Counted from the first letter of the stretch, positions 1 to 12,859 are shown. The stretch is 64,000 nt of DNA from Endomychus coccineus (GCA_958510875.1 OY294069.1:180899112-180963111); one strand, 5' to 3'. The notes: generated by a model not told the origin, from the letters alone. Program-made: numbers and translations.

Positions 1-66
1 CGCGGAATCCATCCGGAAGACAAGATTTTTCAAGATTAGCTGTCCGCGGAAGTCTACTATCCAAGA
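1..66 (-). repeat. Terminal extension of a Penelope-like element (family C), cut by the window edge
   Basis: These bases are the reverse complement of 41543-41617, the 75-nt single-sided extension at the left end of the well-preserved PLE described below. A second copy of that family therefore lies just outside the window to the left. Confidence 0.75.
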
Positions 67-204
67 CATAATTATATTCTTGTTGTTGAGAAAAAAATTT
101 TACAACTGTAAAACGATTTGAATCGTGAGATATTTTACTTTGATTGAGAAGTTTTGTAGTTAAGTAGTTTATAACAAATAAACCATAAAAGAGTTCAGAC
201 TGTG

Positions 205-360
205 GGAATATTATAACACTATTGATAAGAAATGATCACCCTTATCCACTCAAAATACTATTAAAGTACTGAGAACTTTTGGCCTACTAGGTCCTCAGTA
301 CTTTAATAGTATTTTCAGTGGATAATGGTGATTATTTCTTACCAATAGTGTTAGTCTATA
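205..360. repeat. Palindromic PLE family A terminus
   Basis: Two arms facing each other repeat the family A terminal sequence (TTGATAAGAAATAATCACCC type, then AATACTATTAAAGTACTGAG) in opposite orientation around a short centre near 281-292. The hammerhead core found in other copies is lost here; only the distal part of the terminal repeat remains on both arms. Confidence 0.75.
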
Positions 361-1643
361 ACAATTCGTTTTAAATAATTTTCTGGCTTTTCCTCTTAAA
401 TTATGTCTGTTGCTCAACGGCGTCTGCTTCTTCAGCGAAGTGAGCAGATTGCACATAGTCGTTCGCTATGCTGATTGATGTAGAGGGCCATTGGAGAACT
501 TGTGAGGGAGCCTCATCATTCTCAGGTCAAATAAAGTCACGTTGCTGCAGTTTTCTCCTCTATAGTACTTGCAAGCGACAGAGCACATAAGACCGGCTAT
601 TTTGTATCCGCAAGCTACACCACAATTATTGGTTTTACACCCGCTGGTTCATTTGTACTCATTTCTGGTTCTCAAATTCTTGCAACGTCTTTTCCAACAC
701 CAATTTAAGACAACCAAGCAGATTTAGTGAATTTTTGAAACGTAGTTGAGGCATCGTGTCTATGCAAGTGCCACCACCGTAAGATTTTTGCAGTATTTCG
801 AGAAATCTCATGATTTGCGAGTAGCAAATTTGCCTTAAAAATAAGAAACCGAAATAGTCTCTTATCTGCTAAAAGCTACGACGCTGCATTCGGTGCGTAT
901 TTTCTAAACAGTACTTATTGTAAAATAAACACGTCATAGCTTCGTAACAGTGCATCATAGGAAAAAAATGCATATAAATTTTGTAGGTTTTTCGGATTTA
1001 CAGATTCCACATTTCAACTGTAGGGCAAACATTTTTTTTCATTTCGGAAACGAGGAAAAAGTAATTTTCAGTCATTTTGGCACCCTCTGCTTTTTGGTTA
1101 GTAGTCAGTAGCATAGCTACTGCATATTGCAGAGAATATAATTTTAGTTCTCAACAACCCGCCGTTCTCGGAAAAATCTAATCCAAAAACATTTAGAAGT
1201 TTTAAAAAAAGCCCAATGTGGGAGCTCACAACTTATTGGTTTCAAGCTCGTCATATACCCCGCTAAAGGCTTATAAAAAAGTTTGGGTTATTTTTTTGCA
1301 CAAAATTTTAAAGATTTACTGTGCTATTATTGAAAAACGCTTTTGTCGTATGCCGAGAACTTTCTGAGGTATCGAAGGTGCTTGTTTTCTATTACGTAAA
1401 TTAATGTCAAACGATAAAAATATGATCGAGTTATGCTTTGGGGCCTTATACGCTGAAGATCTATCGCCTTTAGCATATGCCTTCTTAAGATTTTTGTTTG
1501 ACATCGAATGCATACATTATCTCTTTGGTGATTGTCAAACTATAACTACTATTTACACTGCAAGTCCATCTACACATTTGAATTATTTTCAAGATATTTG
1601 TACAATATTTTTCATTGAGTTGCCAGTTCTACATTTCCCTTGG
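361..1643. other. No recognised gene; 3' flank of the carrier gene
   Basis: AT-rich sequence with no supported coding region. It lies downstream of the minus-strand carrier exon and may include its 3' UTR. No convincing polyadenylation signal was singled out. Confidence 0.5.
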
Positions 1644-2488
1644 TCACGCCACTCCAATTTCTGTTTTTTTTATAACACCAACGTAAGTTCCCATGATATC
1701 TGCACTGTTCCTCATTGTATTTCGAAATATGTCATTGTCGAAGAGTCGCATGGTCCAAGTAACGGTTGCAAACAAAGCTGCATTGACTGGAAAAGCTCTA
1801 ATCAGTGTGGGCGTAAGTCCACGAACCATAAACCCATAACCTTCGGCAGCTACACTTTTCCTTACACAATCCAACGCACTGGAGTATCTACCTTCCGAAT
1901 CTAATTGAATTCGAGTTTTAACGACATCTACCGGATATACTAGAAGCCACGATAGCACCCCAGCGCATCCTCCAGCCAGCAACATCATCGATGTAGAAAC
2001 CGCTTCATCGTCTTTCGTTCTAGTCAAATAGTCGTAGCTCATAAAATAGATCCCGAAAGCTGGGACTTCTCTTAATATGGTAAGTCCAAGACCTCTGGTA
2101 ACACCTCGGAGTCCTTCTGTTCGGAATATGTCGCCGGCACAACCGAAAAGACTTTTGGAAGATGCGGATACTTGCATCTTACACTTGACTAGTTCCATGG
2201 GACCGCAAATGAAGCTTTGGAAGAATCCGGCAGTCCCTCCTGCTATCAATTGTGACGTTACGGTAGTCGGATCTTTTAGACTTCTATTGGTGATACCGTA
2301 AATTCCAAATGTGATGGCATTGATTCCAGCAACGCCCAGTAAGGGACTGGCGATACCCCGGTACAATCCTCGAAGACCTTCTTTCACGACAAGGGATTTC
2401 ATGCATTGCGACATACCGCTTGAATGTCCAGTTTGTAAGTGCACTTTGACCGTATCGAGGGGATGGCCGACGATCACGCTGGCACAAC
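1644..2488 (-). CDS. Mitochondrial basic amino acid carrier, SLC25A29-like, terminal coding exon
   Basis: This exon encodes about 280 residues of a mitochondrial carrier (SLC25 family, inner membrane, six helices). All three signature repeats are visible: PLDTVKVHLQ, PMELVKCKMQ and PVDVVKTRIQ, each with the PX(D/E)XX(K/R) pattern. PMELVK, FGIYFMSYD, YPVDVVKTRIQ and LIRAFPVNAALFATVT closely resemble SLC25A29, which carries lysine, arginine and ornithine across the inner membrane. The exon opens at a splice acceptor (a T-rich tract then TTACAG) immediately before GT TGT GCC, so it starts in phase 1. The frame extends a few codons into the intron but has no ATG there. The first helix start, normally a short first exon, is missing and was not found upstream. 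The stop codon at 1644-1646 ends the protein after a short tail. Family assignment is strong; transported substrate is inferred from the family. Confidence 0.9.
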
Positions 2489-3238
2489 CTGTAACCAAAA
2501 AAAATAATCAATTATGTGGGTTAGTTGGGACTTTATCTTGTCTCCCTGTCTATTATCAGGAATGAGGAATAAATTCAGTGCTTCGAAAAAGATATCCTCA
2601 AGAATAAGTTACTTGGGAATGGAGGGTTATATCTTCATACCATTGCCATTAGAGGCAGAGTTGCTGTAGTTTAACTGAATGTCTTAAAGTTAAATAAATC
2701 AAAATTGCGAAGAATTTATAATGTGATAATAAGGAATTTATCTTCAATAAATGCTAAAGCAAGTAATTCCGAAAGATTGCTCTCTTTGTTCAGTTATTTA
2801 TATATATAATAATAACAAAAATAATAATAAATTGCCTTCATTTTGTACAAAGTAAAAAGAAAATACAATGTGAAAAATAGGAAAGCAAAGTTTAGCTTAT
2901 GCTACTCATACTTAACCTCTAACAAAAATTAAATAAAGAGAAAGAGTTGAAAGAAAGTATAAACTTACTTATCGAATTTTACACTACCAAGAAAAAAAGA
3001 GAAAAAATAGTAATCTAATAATCTAAAGTTTGTTACAGAGAAAAGAAATAGATTTATGGAATAGTAAATAAAATACTTCACAAACTGCAATATATAGCCC
3101 ACTGTTCTTTTTGTAAGTTCAGTAGCGTCGATTTAAGTTTTCTTTTCAAAAAACTTTCTGAACCTGTTTTCAACAAAGATAGTATAGATAGAATAATATA
3201 CTTAAACTGTATTGTAGGTGAAAAATCTATTTGACCAA
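2489..3238. other. Intron or upstream sequence of the carrier gene, AT-rich
   Basis: Contains the splice acceptor at 2489-2490 (read on the minus strand) and a short TA/TAA-rich microsatellite at about 2797-2833. No first exon of the carrier was recognised. Confidence 0.5.
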
Positions 3239-3990
3239 TCAAGTCGAAATTTTAGGGAAGTCTAAATTGTAAGTATGTTTTTTAAGGATTTTGAAAATTC
3301 GATCTGTTTTTTCAATATATGGAAGATAGACGGTGGATGAAGCAGGCGGGGGAATTTGTGGTTTAGGTTGATTTGAAAATTTAGGCGAAGTGTATTTCTT
3401 TATGGCTTTTTGAATGTTATATTGGTTGAAATTATTTGATAATGAGACAGATGAAAGGTGTTTTGATTCTGATTTTAAGAATTGGAATTGGGATAAGTTG
3501 ACACCTCTGTGGATCAAGGAGATTATGACAGATTGCTTTTGTGCAGGGTGGTGGGGGGAAAGGCCATTGGGGTATCTATCGATGTGAGTAGGTTTTCGAT
3601 ACACAGAACGTCCCAAGGTACCGTCAGTCTGTCGACTAACTGAAACATCTAGAAACGGGTGTCAACCTTTCGATTCAACTTCCATGGCGAAAAGAATATG
3701 GGAGTGTAACGAATTTAAATGACTGAGGAAGGGAACCATGTTGCCAAATAACCAAAGTGTCGTCGACTTATCTAAACCAACATTTCGGCTTGAGAACAGA
3801 TGAGTCAAATACAAATAGTATCTTGCTCAAAAGTTTCCATGAAGATATTATCTATAACCGGAGAAAGTGAAGAACCCATGGCAGCTCCCGAGGACTGTTC
3901 GTAAAAAGAATAGATAACAGATATCGAGAGTTTATAAGTAGGGGATCCGTAAGTGCTTAAAATTGGTCTCAGGGGAACTGATGAGAAAGT
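3239..3990 (-). mobile_element. Penelope-like element relic, family C
   Basis: Reading the minus strand gives RT-to-linker residues nearly matching the long PLE frame at 41.7-43.6 kb: SVYRKPTH, DRYPNGLS, HHPAQKQ, NNFNQYNIQKAIKKYT. The adjacent 3617-3985 part continues upstream in broken frames, for example the SRQTDGTLG segment, the region before the YVDD box and the VPLRPI motif. It holds several frameshifts and stops and ends before the GIY-YIG domain, so it is a dead fragment. Confidence 0.88.
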
Positions 3991-4965
3991 CTACTACTCA
4001 AGATAAAGTTGTGTGATTAAAATACATAATAAAATCTTGATTTTCCTACTTCTTCCGCTGGCCTTTACCGACAAGCATGTTTCATATTATTCCTGGAGGT
4101 CGTCGAAATTCGAAGGTCTTACTGTATTTCTATTATTGGTTTATTAATTTGCTGTGATACATTTCACGATAATCATGAAAAAAACTAATAATATCTACAA
4201 AATGTAGAAATATGTTGATCCAATATTTAATTAATGCTAAACATTTTGATTGGCATTTTTTTTGTATTCGCTTGATATGAGACAATTTATTTGAACTTCT
4301 GATGGAGATAAAACAAAATAATAATACAAAACGCGGTTTGCACAATACACACATAACATTAGCAAGTTTTCAGTTGTGTTTAGGTTTAGCCGTCAATTAT
4401 GCGTTCTCTCAAAGATGTGATAAATTGTAACTCAACTTATCGCTTCAACTTATGAATAAATGTTTCACAATCAATGTGTAATAAGTTCTAAGGGTACTAT
4501 TTAGCCAAATCAAATGATAATTGTGGACAATCCCATATTTTATTTCATAAACCACGTAGTGATCTAATGTCAAATCAATTTACAAGTCGGGCGATTTTTA
4601 ATAATCTTTGAGCAACTTTCATTGTAACGCTATTCTAATACATTTTATTTGCTATTTAGATGGTGAGCTTGGCTCATAATTTATCAAAATCAATTGTGCA
4701 AATGGACACTATGTGACATATTAAGATTTTACATTAAATTTTGTCTTCCACCGCAACTACTATCGCTGCGAGTGGACGAACCGCATATGTCATCATTTCC
4801 TTACATTAATGGCCTGCAGTCGGTGTTCATTAGATTGTTTTAATGTGTATGAATAATGTACGCGTTCGTCCTTGCATATGTTGAACTTTCCGCCAGTTAA
4901 ATATCTTAAATGGAATGAGCAAATTGTTTGACCTGAAAGCTTCGGTAGAGTTATCTGCATTATCA
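3991..4965. other. No recognised feature
   Basis: AT-rich sequence between two PLE fragments, with no coding or repeat signal that I could support. Confidence 0.4.
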
Positions 4966-5235
4966 CTATCACAAATGCACACTACACTGAATGATACACT
5001 GTAGAAAAATTCCAAAACAAACGTTCATTATAAAAATGAAAGAAGACACATCATGTTTCGCCACAGTATGGCTTCTTTAGGGGGAACAATGGTGTTTTGT
5101 TCACTGGAAGAAGCGTGTGTGGCGAATCTTGTTGTAATTTGTATAATAGAAGTATTTTGGAATTTTTCTACAGTGTATTATTCAGTGTAGTATTCATGTG
5201 TGATATAATGTATTTTCAACAAGTAAAGACCAGTT
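4966..5235. repeat. Inverted PLE family E termini
   Basis: The stretch ACACTGTAGAAAAATTCC near 4996-5013 reappears inverted as GGAATTTTTCTACAGTGT near 5159-5176, with further matching flanks (TTCAGTGTAGT). The same terminal sequence occurs a third time at 22205-22340. A degenerate hammerhead lies on the minus strand between the arms. Confidence 0.7.
5042..5086 (-). ncRNA. Degenerate hammerhead ribozyme of PLE family E
   Basis: On the minus strand a CUAAAGA box (consensus CUGANGA, G5 changed to A) is followed by a GCCA/UGGC stem II and GAAA. The invariant G is lost, so cleavage is not expected. It is recognised mainly by comparison with the other PLE termini in the window. Confidence 0.5.
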
Positions 5236-5614
5236 TCATTTTTTGTAGGACTTTTCAAGCACGCTTCAGACATAATTTAATAGGCAATTTTTCTTAGTTT
5301 CGCTTCATCGTACGAACCATTACGTTTTAAAGTTACTTGAATACATTTAGATCTATATTATACTAGCTCCATGTACTAGGCGTTGCCCGGTCAACATAAA
5401 CGAAGACTATTTTTACTCCGAAAGTATTTGTTGTTACTCTGCACGCAGGAACAGCTTCGCGGCCTTTGGGGACTCTCCGGTACACTCGAAGATTAGTTAG
5501 AGTGAATATAAAAAACTATAGGAAACGTTTTTCAGAATTTTTGTACTTTTACCGTTCCATTTATTATCGGCGGTATAAAACATGTTGAAGTAACGAAATT
5601 CCATCCTTAGCATA
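5236..5614. other. No recognised gene
   Basis: Holds a short phrase, ACTAGGCGTTGCCCGG at about 5376-5391, of a kind often seen in insect repeats; I could not assign it to an element class. Confidence 0.35.
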
Positions 5615-6588
5615 CCATTTCAAATTCTATAGATCTCATAAATAAACTTTCTAAACACACCTTTAAAAATAATTCCAAATCAGTCTCATTCGATGTAAGC
5701 AACATGTTCCCAAACATCCCAACAGATGAGTGTGTTACTTTAACTAAAGATATCCTCACCAAGAATAATATTTCCCTACATATCATTGACGAAGTTTGCA
5801 ATCTCTTATAAATTTGCTTATCTCAAAATTATTTTCAATACGAATCAAAGTTTTATAAACATCAGGCCTCCGATGGGTTCACCACTTAGCCAGCTATTAG
5901 CAGATATTTTTATGAATAATCTGTTATGAACGATTCTTCAACACAAAAACATATCCTTTTCTGGTACCGTTATCTTGACGATATTTTAGTCGGTTTCCGA
6001 ATTTCCAATAGACAGATAGATACGTTTTTATACTTCCTGAATTACCACCATAACAATATAAAATTCACTGCTGAAATTAAGAACAAGAGTTCCATGAACT
6101 TTCTGGATTTCACAATTTCTAAAGAAAATAGTAAGCTTTCATACAATATTTATAGAAAAGACACCTTCACCTTAGGGAATCTTTCAGTCATATTAGTCAT
6201 AAGTTAGAATCTTATAATTCAATGATCCACCGATCTTTTTCTATTCCTCTATCAGAAAACGATTTCAAGACAGAAATCTGTAGAATTAAACAGATAGCTT
6301 TAAATAACAATATTCCTATTCACTTCATTAATAAAATCATTAATCGTAAAGAACAAGAACAAATTTCGCAGTTATTATATTCCATAACATTAACACCAGA
6401 AAAGAAATATGCTTGTTTTAGTTATTTTGGAGAATTATCAAACCGTATGAGTAACTATTTTTCAAAATTTAATGTAACAACTTCATTTTCTAGCAGCTTG
6501 AATCTGAGCAATTCACTATTTAATGCCAAATAAGAAACAGACAAATACAAAAAATCCAGTATCTACAGGATTGAATGTGGTGAGTGCC
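5615..6588 (+). mobile_element. Penelope-like element relic with RT and start of GIY-YIG
   Basis: Broken frames give SFDVSNMFPNIPTDE (RT block), then FWYRYLDDILVGF (YxDD catalytic box, LDD variant) and INFLDF-like MNFLDFTI, a linker rich in NNN, and finally SSIYRIECGEC, which is the beginning of a GIY-YIG endonuclease with G changed to S. The sequence stops there, replaced by the 3' end of a non-LTR element in the opposite orientation. Stops and frameshifts at about 5810 and 5900 and again at 6207 make it inactive. It belongs to a different PLE family from the copy at 41.5 kb. Confidence 0.85.
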
Positions 6589-6860
6589 CAGTGACCTCAT
6601 CATTTGAGGGGAGGAGGCTAAGCCCCCAAATGCACTTAGGCCACGTGATTGGGCCCATTGTGCGCCCCGTGGTCAGAAGCCTATTCTATTCTAGCAGGTT
6701 TGTGGCCTGCCAGAAATCCAGAATATTGCCAATGCTGACTTCCATAAGTTCTTCTGGAGGCAGCTTTGATTCTCCGAAGTGTCGGTGCCTGAGGGATGCT
6801 AATGCTGGGTATTCGAACAGAATATGAGAGGTAGTTTCTTTCGCCTCTCTGCGTCTCTGG
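6589..6860 (-). mobile_element. Non-LTR retrotransposon 3' end (RNase H family)
   Basis: The minus strand reads TTSHILFEYPALASLRHRHF, related to the SHILEECPALASLRLQHL segment at 55.6 kb, followed by a 3' UTR rich in GGGGCGCACAATG and CTCCTCCCCTCAAATGATGA. The same UTR occurs on the plus strand at 38118-38240. It abuts both the PLE relic on the left and a mariner relic on the right. Confidence 0.8.
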
Positions 6861-7290
6861 TGTGTTGTGATGGATCCATGTTTCGTTCATGATTACGCGT
6901 AACTGCAGAAAAAGTGCTTCTTATTGCGCTTGAACATCTTTGAATTTGTCACACGGTCGCGTTTGTTGTAACCGTTCGGTTGAGATGCTCATAACCTCAG
7001 CAATCTAGTGCACTTCAACACGCCGATCGTCCAATATCATATCATGAATTTTATCGACGATTTCTGGCGTTGTAACCTCACTGGACGATCAGAACGTTCG
7101 GCGTCCTTTGTGGTCATACTTGTGGTTCCTGTTGATGGTGAAGAGTCTCCATAATGTTTAACAAGCAGTGCTTTGGTTTGCTTAATGTTTTTTCCACCCA
7201 AGAAACAATGTTTAATCAAGACGAGAAATTCACTTTTTCCCATATTTACAAGAATCTTCAAGGTTTTCCTTGCTTTCGTCAATACAGAAC
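6861..7290 (-). mobile_element. Mariner transposase relic, N-terminal half
   Basis: Minus-strand frames show a mariner start (SEFLVLIKHCFLGGKN, then LVKHYGDSSPS), the DAERSDRPV linker, a decayed second helix-turn-helix and the first catalytic region MNETWIHHNTPET (normally MDETWIHH; the first catalytic Asp reads Asn). Multiple frameshifts separate the pieces. The C-terminal half is missing, replaced at about 6860 by non-LTR sequence. Confidence 0.82.
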
Positions 7291-8040
7291 TGAATAACGT
7301 ATCAGTCCGACTTTTCAGCTTGCCCTCTTAATTAAGTAAAAGTCGAAACCGGTCGTGTTTATAGAAAAATAAAATCTCTTGGAAATTAGACGAAGAATTG
7401 TTTTATTTCATTTTATCAAAATGGATTTCCATAAAATTAATAATTCATCACTATCTCTGATTGCAACTATTTGTATAAATAGTTATTCTGTTCGTACAAT
7501 CAAACATTTGACACACAGAAGTGTCCGGAACGTATTAAAAAAGTGAAAGAAGTGGAAAAAAGTGAGGATCAGAGTTCATTAAAACTACTATCGGTTATAA
7601 TATCAATAACAAGACACCTAAGGCTCTACATGCTCCTATATGACTAATCCATGATAACATTTGGAGATAGATGATTTTTAGCAGAATGAGGAGTGTTTCT
7701 AGGTGTCAATAAAATGGAACCTACCTCCGACACATCCTGCGACGAAATCAAGAGACATTACCAGGGCTCTCGAAATGATACGTGTCAACAAAAACACTCG
7801 ATTCTAGCGGATTCGTACTGCAAGTTATTTTACTTTGTAGGTCTTCAATGATCGCTCTCAGGGATTTGATTAATAACGAATCCATGTACTGCATCTGCAA
7901 AGAATTCTGAAACAAATAGAACGTGAAAATACACAATACATACACAAACTTTTATGTCCCTCACGATCAATTTCTTCAATTCAACTTTTTTGGCATTTTC
8001 TTTTTTTTTTCATCGAAATTAGATTGAGCTTGATGCTACA
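7291..8040. other. No recognised gene
   Basis: AT-rich, with no coding similarity that I can support. Ends at the start of a PLE family A copy. Confidence 0.4.
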
Positions 8041-8045
8041 GCTTG

Positions 8046-8826
8046 ATACAATTGATGAGAAATAATCACCCTTATCCACTAAAAATACTATTAAAGTACT
8101 GGGGACCTTTCGGCTACTAAGTAGCCACCATCAGAATGAACTAAATTATAAATCATAGCACATTTAGATGATTTTTAATTGTAATAATATAATTTCTAAA
8201 CAAAAAAGGAATTGGAACGTAGCCAAATAACCAAATTAGAGCCATTACCTTCAAATATTTCAATGGAATTCAAAAGTTTCACTTATCATTCTTCAGTAAT
8301 TAATAAATTCCATAGTTTGTTTTCTAAATTTGCAATACAACCAGCTTATAGATGTAAGAACAAGCTAAAACACCTTTGATAAAGTTTCCGATTTCGACAA
8401 ATCCGGAATTTACAAAATCATTGTAGTCGTGTTCAAAATGTTATGTGGGTCAAACTAGAAGGAACGTTATGCCCATATAAAGAAAACTCAGCGGTAGCCG
8501 AACATATTTTGAATACAAGCCATACCATTTCTCAAGAAAATTCATCACTTTTGAAACACAGTACAGATAAATATCTAGGTAATATAGAAGGGATGGAAAT
8601 GTATAAACGAAAAGCGATTTATTAAATTCCGATTTATCTCCAGCTGAGGGTAACCCATTGCTTACATTATTATTCCCCAAATATTATTTAAACAGGCACA
8701 TTTTGATTTATAATTTAGTTTACTCTGATGATGGCTACTCGGTAGCCAAAAGGTCCTCTGTGCTTTAATAGTATTTTTAGTCGATAAGGAAGATTATTTC
8801 TTATCAATAGTGTTGTAATATATCCA
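8046..8826 (+). mobile_element. Truncated PLE family A copy with inverted termini
   Basis: A minus-oriented terminal repeat (8046-8150) is followed by plus-strand PLE C-terminal coding debris: an FDKVSDFDKSGIYKI start of the GIY-YIG domain near 8368-8420, then a damaged continuation to about 8625. A plus-oriented terminal repeat (8690-8826) closes it. Both ends hold decayed hammerheads: on the left CUGAUGG in place of CUGAUGA with an altered cleavage site, on the right GAAA changed to AAAA. The whole RT region is absent. Confidence 0.85.
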
Positions 8827-10440
8827 CAGTGTGAACTATTTATAGTTTACTACAACCTAATATTGAATGTCAACTAATTTTAAGTTAACTAATAATAATG
8901 AGCAAGTAACTCCCACCTTCACTCCCCAATAGCAACTAACTGACGGAAAATCCATTCAGTCAAGTTTTCCATACATTGGCGGTTTTTCTTAGGGACATCC
9001 ACTCGTGGGTAGATGGCGTTAATTGTTCATCACCTCTCTAATACTTTCTGTTGATATTAATATATACCTCAGCGGGGATATCGAGCGGGGACTCTAACTC
9101 TACTAATTCAGCTTATGAAACCCGAGAAGGTAGACCAACTATTTGGAATTATAAAGCTGTGGGGATTTAGCACATATATGCTGTCTTTGTGGACAGGATT
9201 CATTTGTCATTTCTAACAAAGAAGTAATTGTTTAATTATTCACTTTGAAATATTAATCTGTTGCATGCTTTAAAAATATATTTAGTCAATACCGGATGAT
9301 GACTTTCAAGACTCAGAAAATCTACACTAGTACACAATAATGAAAATTATTTATAGAAGCAGAACCTTTTAACAGTTTTAAACTTGAGGGAAACTTTCTT
9401 CTTTGAACTTTAACAAGCAATATCAAATAGTAGCCACTATCGTAATCATATTTCAAACTTTCCTAACGAGAAAATAAATTGTTATAGATAGAATCAAGAG
9501 ATCTTTCCAAGTTGAAATATTGGTCAGTTAAAAATTTCCATAAATGGTTTCGTAACAGAAATTGTTACTGAAATAGCTTTCTGTTCTAATTGTTTTAGAT
9601 AAACATGTTTACTTGCACTTTAATGATTAATACACCGATATAAAATAATTGACAACATCTTCCTCTGTTATTTCTGGAAGATTTACACGTAACGTTACTG
9701 ACTGAGAATAGATGCATGTCAGAAAATTTTGAGTATGAAACGTCAATTGAAAAGACCGATCAGATAACGAATTAACTTCAAAGATTATTGATGCTAATGA
9801 CGAATCAAAGGCAAAGTGACCTTGATCCGGAGTCAATTCAGCGACTAGCTAATAATAGTTACCACAACAATATGAACTTTAGAAGAGTTAAAAGAACATG
9901 AGCACTCTTCGTGAATGTAAGAAATAAATATCGAGGGAATGTTTGCAAAAAGTAGCTTAACATTTTGTAAGTGTGTAATTGGGAATATATTTAGTAATAA
10001 ATTCTCAAGCTGAATAGTGTATCAAGTATGTTTATCCAAAAGGTTGAACCCTTTCTATTTGAGACTTATACTGGATCAAAAAACTCCTTTGGAGCAGGCT
10101 TGAAAAATAAGTAATCAACCAAGCCACAAAATTCCTAATGTACAGGAGCTTTGCGTTAAAACTCTGGGCAGGTACACAGCAATAGTGACATCAATCATTG
10201 CTCATGGGTGCAATATAGTGGTGGTGAATATGACGATAGGGGCAACATAATAGAATGACCGGAGGGGGAATCACCAAATGCAAGTACCAACACTAGCTTG
10301 ATCTTGTATCTAATGGTTTCTAGTCTCCTGTATAATGTCCCCATACGTTTAAAATTAAAGCTAGAGACATTATATCGATGTGCATAAAATGAACTAACTT
10401 ATTTATTCAAGGTATTACATGATTAAAATTCAAAAATGAA
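8827..10440. other. No recognised feature
   Basis: About 1.6 kb of AT-rich intergenic sequence without a coding, RNA or repeat signal that I can support. Confidence 0.4.
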
Positions 10441-10624
10441 ACACTATTGAATAGAAATAATCACCCTTATCCACTAAAAATACTATTATAGTACTAAGGA
10501 CCTTTCGTCTACCAAGTAGCCATCATCAAATTATAAATCAAAATGTGCCTGTTTATACACTATTTGGGGCTAATAATGTAAACAATGGGTTACCCTCAGC
10601 TATCCACAGTGTGAACTCTTTTAT
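10441..10624 (-). repeat. Solo PLE family A terminus with a broken hammerhead
   Basis: Carries the shared outer sequence, the GGTCC/GAAA/stem II block and the GTGCCTGTTTA phrase. Bases that form stem I and the C of the CUGAUGA box are deleted, so the ribozyme is dead. Ends with TATCCACAGTGTGAACTC, the common outer end of this family. Confidence 0.8.
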
Positions 10625-12599
10625 ATTGAATTAAAAGGTGAAGTTTGATTCAAGTGATACATATTTCAATGATCTTATTGTAGACAAATCTCGAGAATAG
10701 ACTGCAGGAGTGTAATTTATTTCGAAAATATATGAAAATCTAGACATTACGAAAAAAACACACATGACACTTCATATCATATTTACCGTTTCCTAGATTT
10801 ACTGGATGAGAGGATATTGCTAACTCGAGAAATAAATAATCCATTTTCTTGTGTGGTTCAGATAATCGAACAAAAATTTGAAAAAACTGGTGTCTTCATT
10901 GTGTATTTAAGATAAATAAAGGAAATAAAAATAATAACTACCTTAATAAGTAAAGCTTCTGTAGTTCAAATTAAAAATGTTATGCAGCATACTATCTTAT
11001 CAAAAACAGTTATTGGTAGCACGGTTTAGATCACTGCTGTTCTAGAAGTAACAGTGAATTGATAATATTGAGATGAATATTAACCTCATATACTAAATCT
11101 GTATACGAATATCTTGAGGTTAATCTGTCATATAGAGTATGACCCGTGATAAGTAGATACAATATTTGTGAGCAATATCAGCATTTAATACTTACATAAA
11201 TTATTACTGATTTATTAATATAATTTGGATTAATTCAAATTCAACAGACGTACAGATGAACTGATAACCTTGATAGCAAAATTTGCCTAAAATTCGCAAT
11301 GCCCTACATTCACTTGTTGAAAGGAAACGTTCCGAAAGCTTATTGCTTTCTGTATTAAAAATTGTTGATGATTGTGGTTGATAAAATCAAGAAAACTGCA
11401 GTAAGCCTTGAATTCGAAAATAGTAATTCTTAAGAAGAATTAAACCACACCGTGAAACCATAAAACCTAATATCTGATAGAAGATGTTTCAACCAAAAAG
11501 GTATATATAAAATAAAGTATCCATAACACTGAATAAACTGGAAGATAAGAAAATACTTCCCATTACAACGATACCTAAATTCTGAATATGGAAAAGAATA
11601 AAGATAAATTCGGTATTAGAAAGTATCCAAAATCATTAAAAAAAATGCTTTCATGATAAAATCAGATCTAGTATTTCCAAACTATACAATTAAATTTAAT
11701 TATTCTATTATCAAACATAACCATAGTCCATAGATACAAACTTCGAAATATGACTTTATTTTGTATATTGTTTTCTTTCAATTGAATTTGACCTGGAATG
11801 GAAACATTTTGACAAACAAATATTATCTAAATATCAGCAACAATTGTTTAGGTTAAATATTTGTTTTCTAAATTCGCATTGAAGCCCGTAAGAACAAGCT
11901 AAAAATGTTTGGTTATACTTTTAGACAAATATGTAGGTAATTAGAAACATGAACCGAAACAACACGATTTTATGAACTCGACTGATATTCCTCTGGTAGG
12001 CGATCTCTAATGTCCCCAATTATACGTGCTGTGTCCACATTAAGACTACAGGGGAGCATATTCTATTTGTTTTTATATCCTGGTATATTCTACAAGTCCT
12101 CCAGAAAGTATCGAATAACCATGAATTCACTATTCTTTCACCATTATCAATAATTCAGCTAGCCTAAAATCGAATTATGCCATAACTGATGCGTGGTGGA
12201 TAATACACAGGTGAAACGCTTGGGATAACTTATATGTAATAGGAATATATCGGATATTTCACACTTACGTTGTTGAAGGCAACACAATCTGAATAAGACA
12301 ACTGAAAACATTCCAAACTGAACTTACAGTTCAAACAGTGTTGAGAGTTTATCACTGTTCAGTTTTGAGAGGATCATGCATAACTGAGCTGGATATATAA
12401 ATATAAGCCGCGAATATAGTGTAATCTGCCACAGGGTAACTTATCCGTGGAAATATCGATAGGTTCTTCACTTTATTGGTGAATTTTGTTTGATCGAAGA
12501 TAATCTTTGCCCTCCTGGTGCAAGTAAATATTGCTCGTGATACATTTTATATCCAGTTTTTGAATTTAAGACTTCTAGAACTATTTTCGTTTCGAGATA
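10625..12599. other. No recognised feature
   Basis: Nearly 2 kb of AT-rich sequence with no supported gene or element. Confidence 0.4.
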
Positions 12600-12815
12600 G
12601 ATTCTTCCAACTGTATAATTATTTTCACTAACTTTAGTAAGGCACTCGACGTTGTTTCGCACATTATTTTTGTAACAAACTGAACACATTTGGTATCGCC
12701 CATAAACTAGTCTCCTTGATTCGATCTTATCTCTATGATCGAGAGCACTTCGTGGAACATAATAATGTCAAATCTACCACTTATACCGCTCATCTGGTGT
12801 TCCACAATGGCCTTA
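12600..12815 (+). mobile_element. Non-LTR reverse transcriptase relic
   Basis: The plus strand can be read as FSKALDVVSHIIF (RT block, normally FSKAFDxVxH) followed by LVSLIRSYLYDREHFV and a decayed SGVPQGS-like site (AHLVFHNG). Stops and a frameshift interrupt it. An antisense frame at 12468-12689 is a shadow of this relic. Confidence 0.6.
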
Positions 12816-12859
12816 CCTTATAAACAATATTTGCAGTGTAATTGAGTCATTGAAGCTTA

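Noticed and set aside
4830..5015. Small minus-strand secreted protein
   Set aside because: Overlaps PLE family E terminal repeat; no other support.
12468..12689. A small minus-strand gene with CxxC
   Set aside because: It overlaps antisense the plus-strand RT relic and has no splice context.
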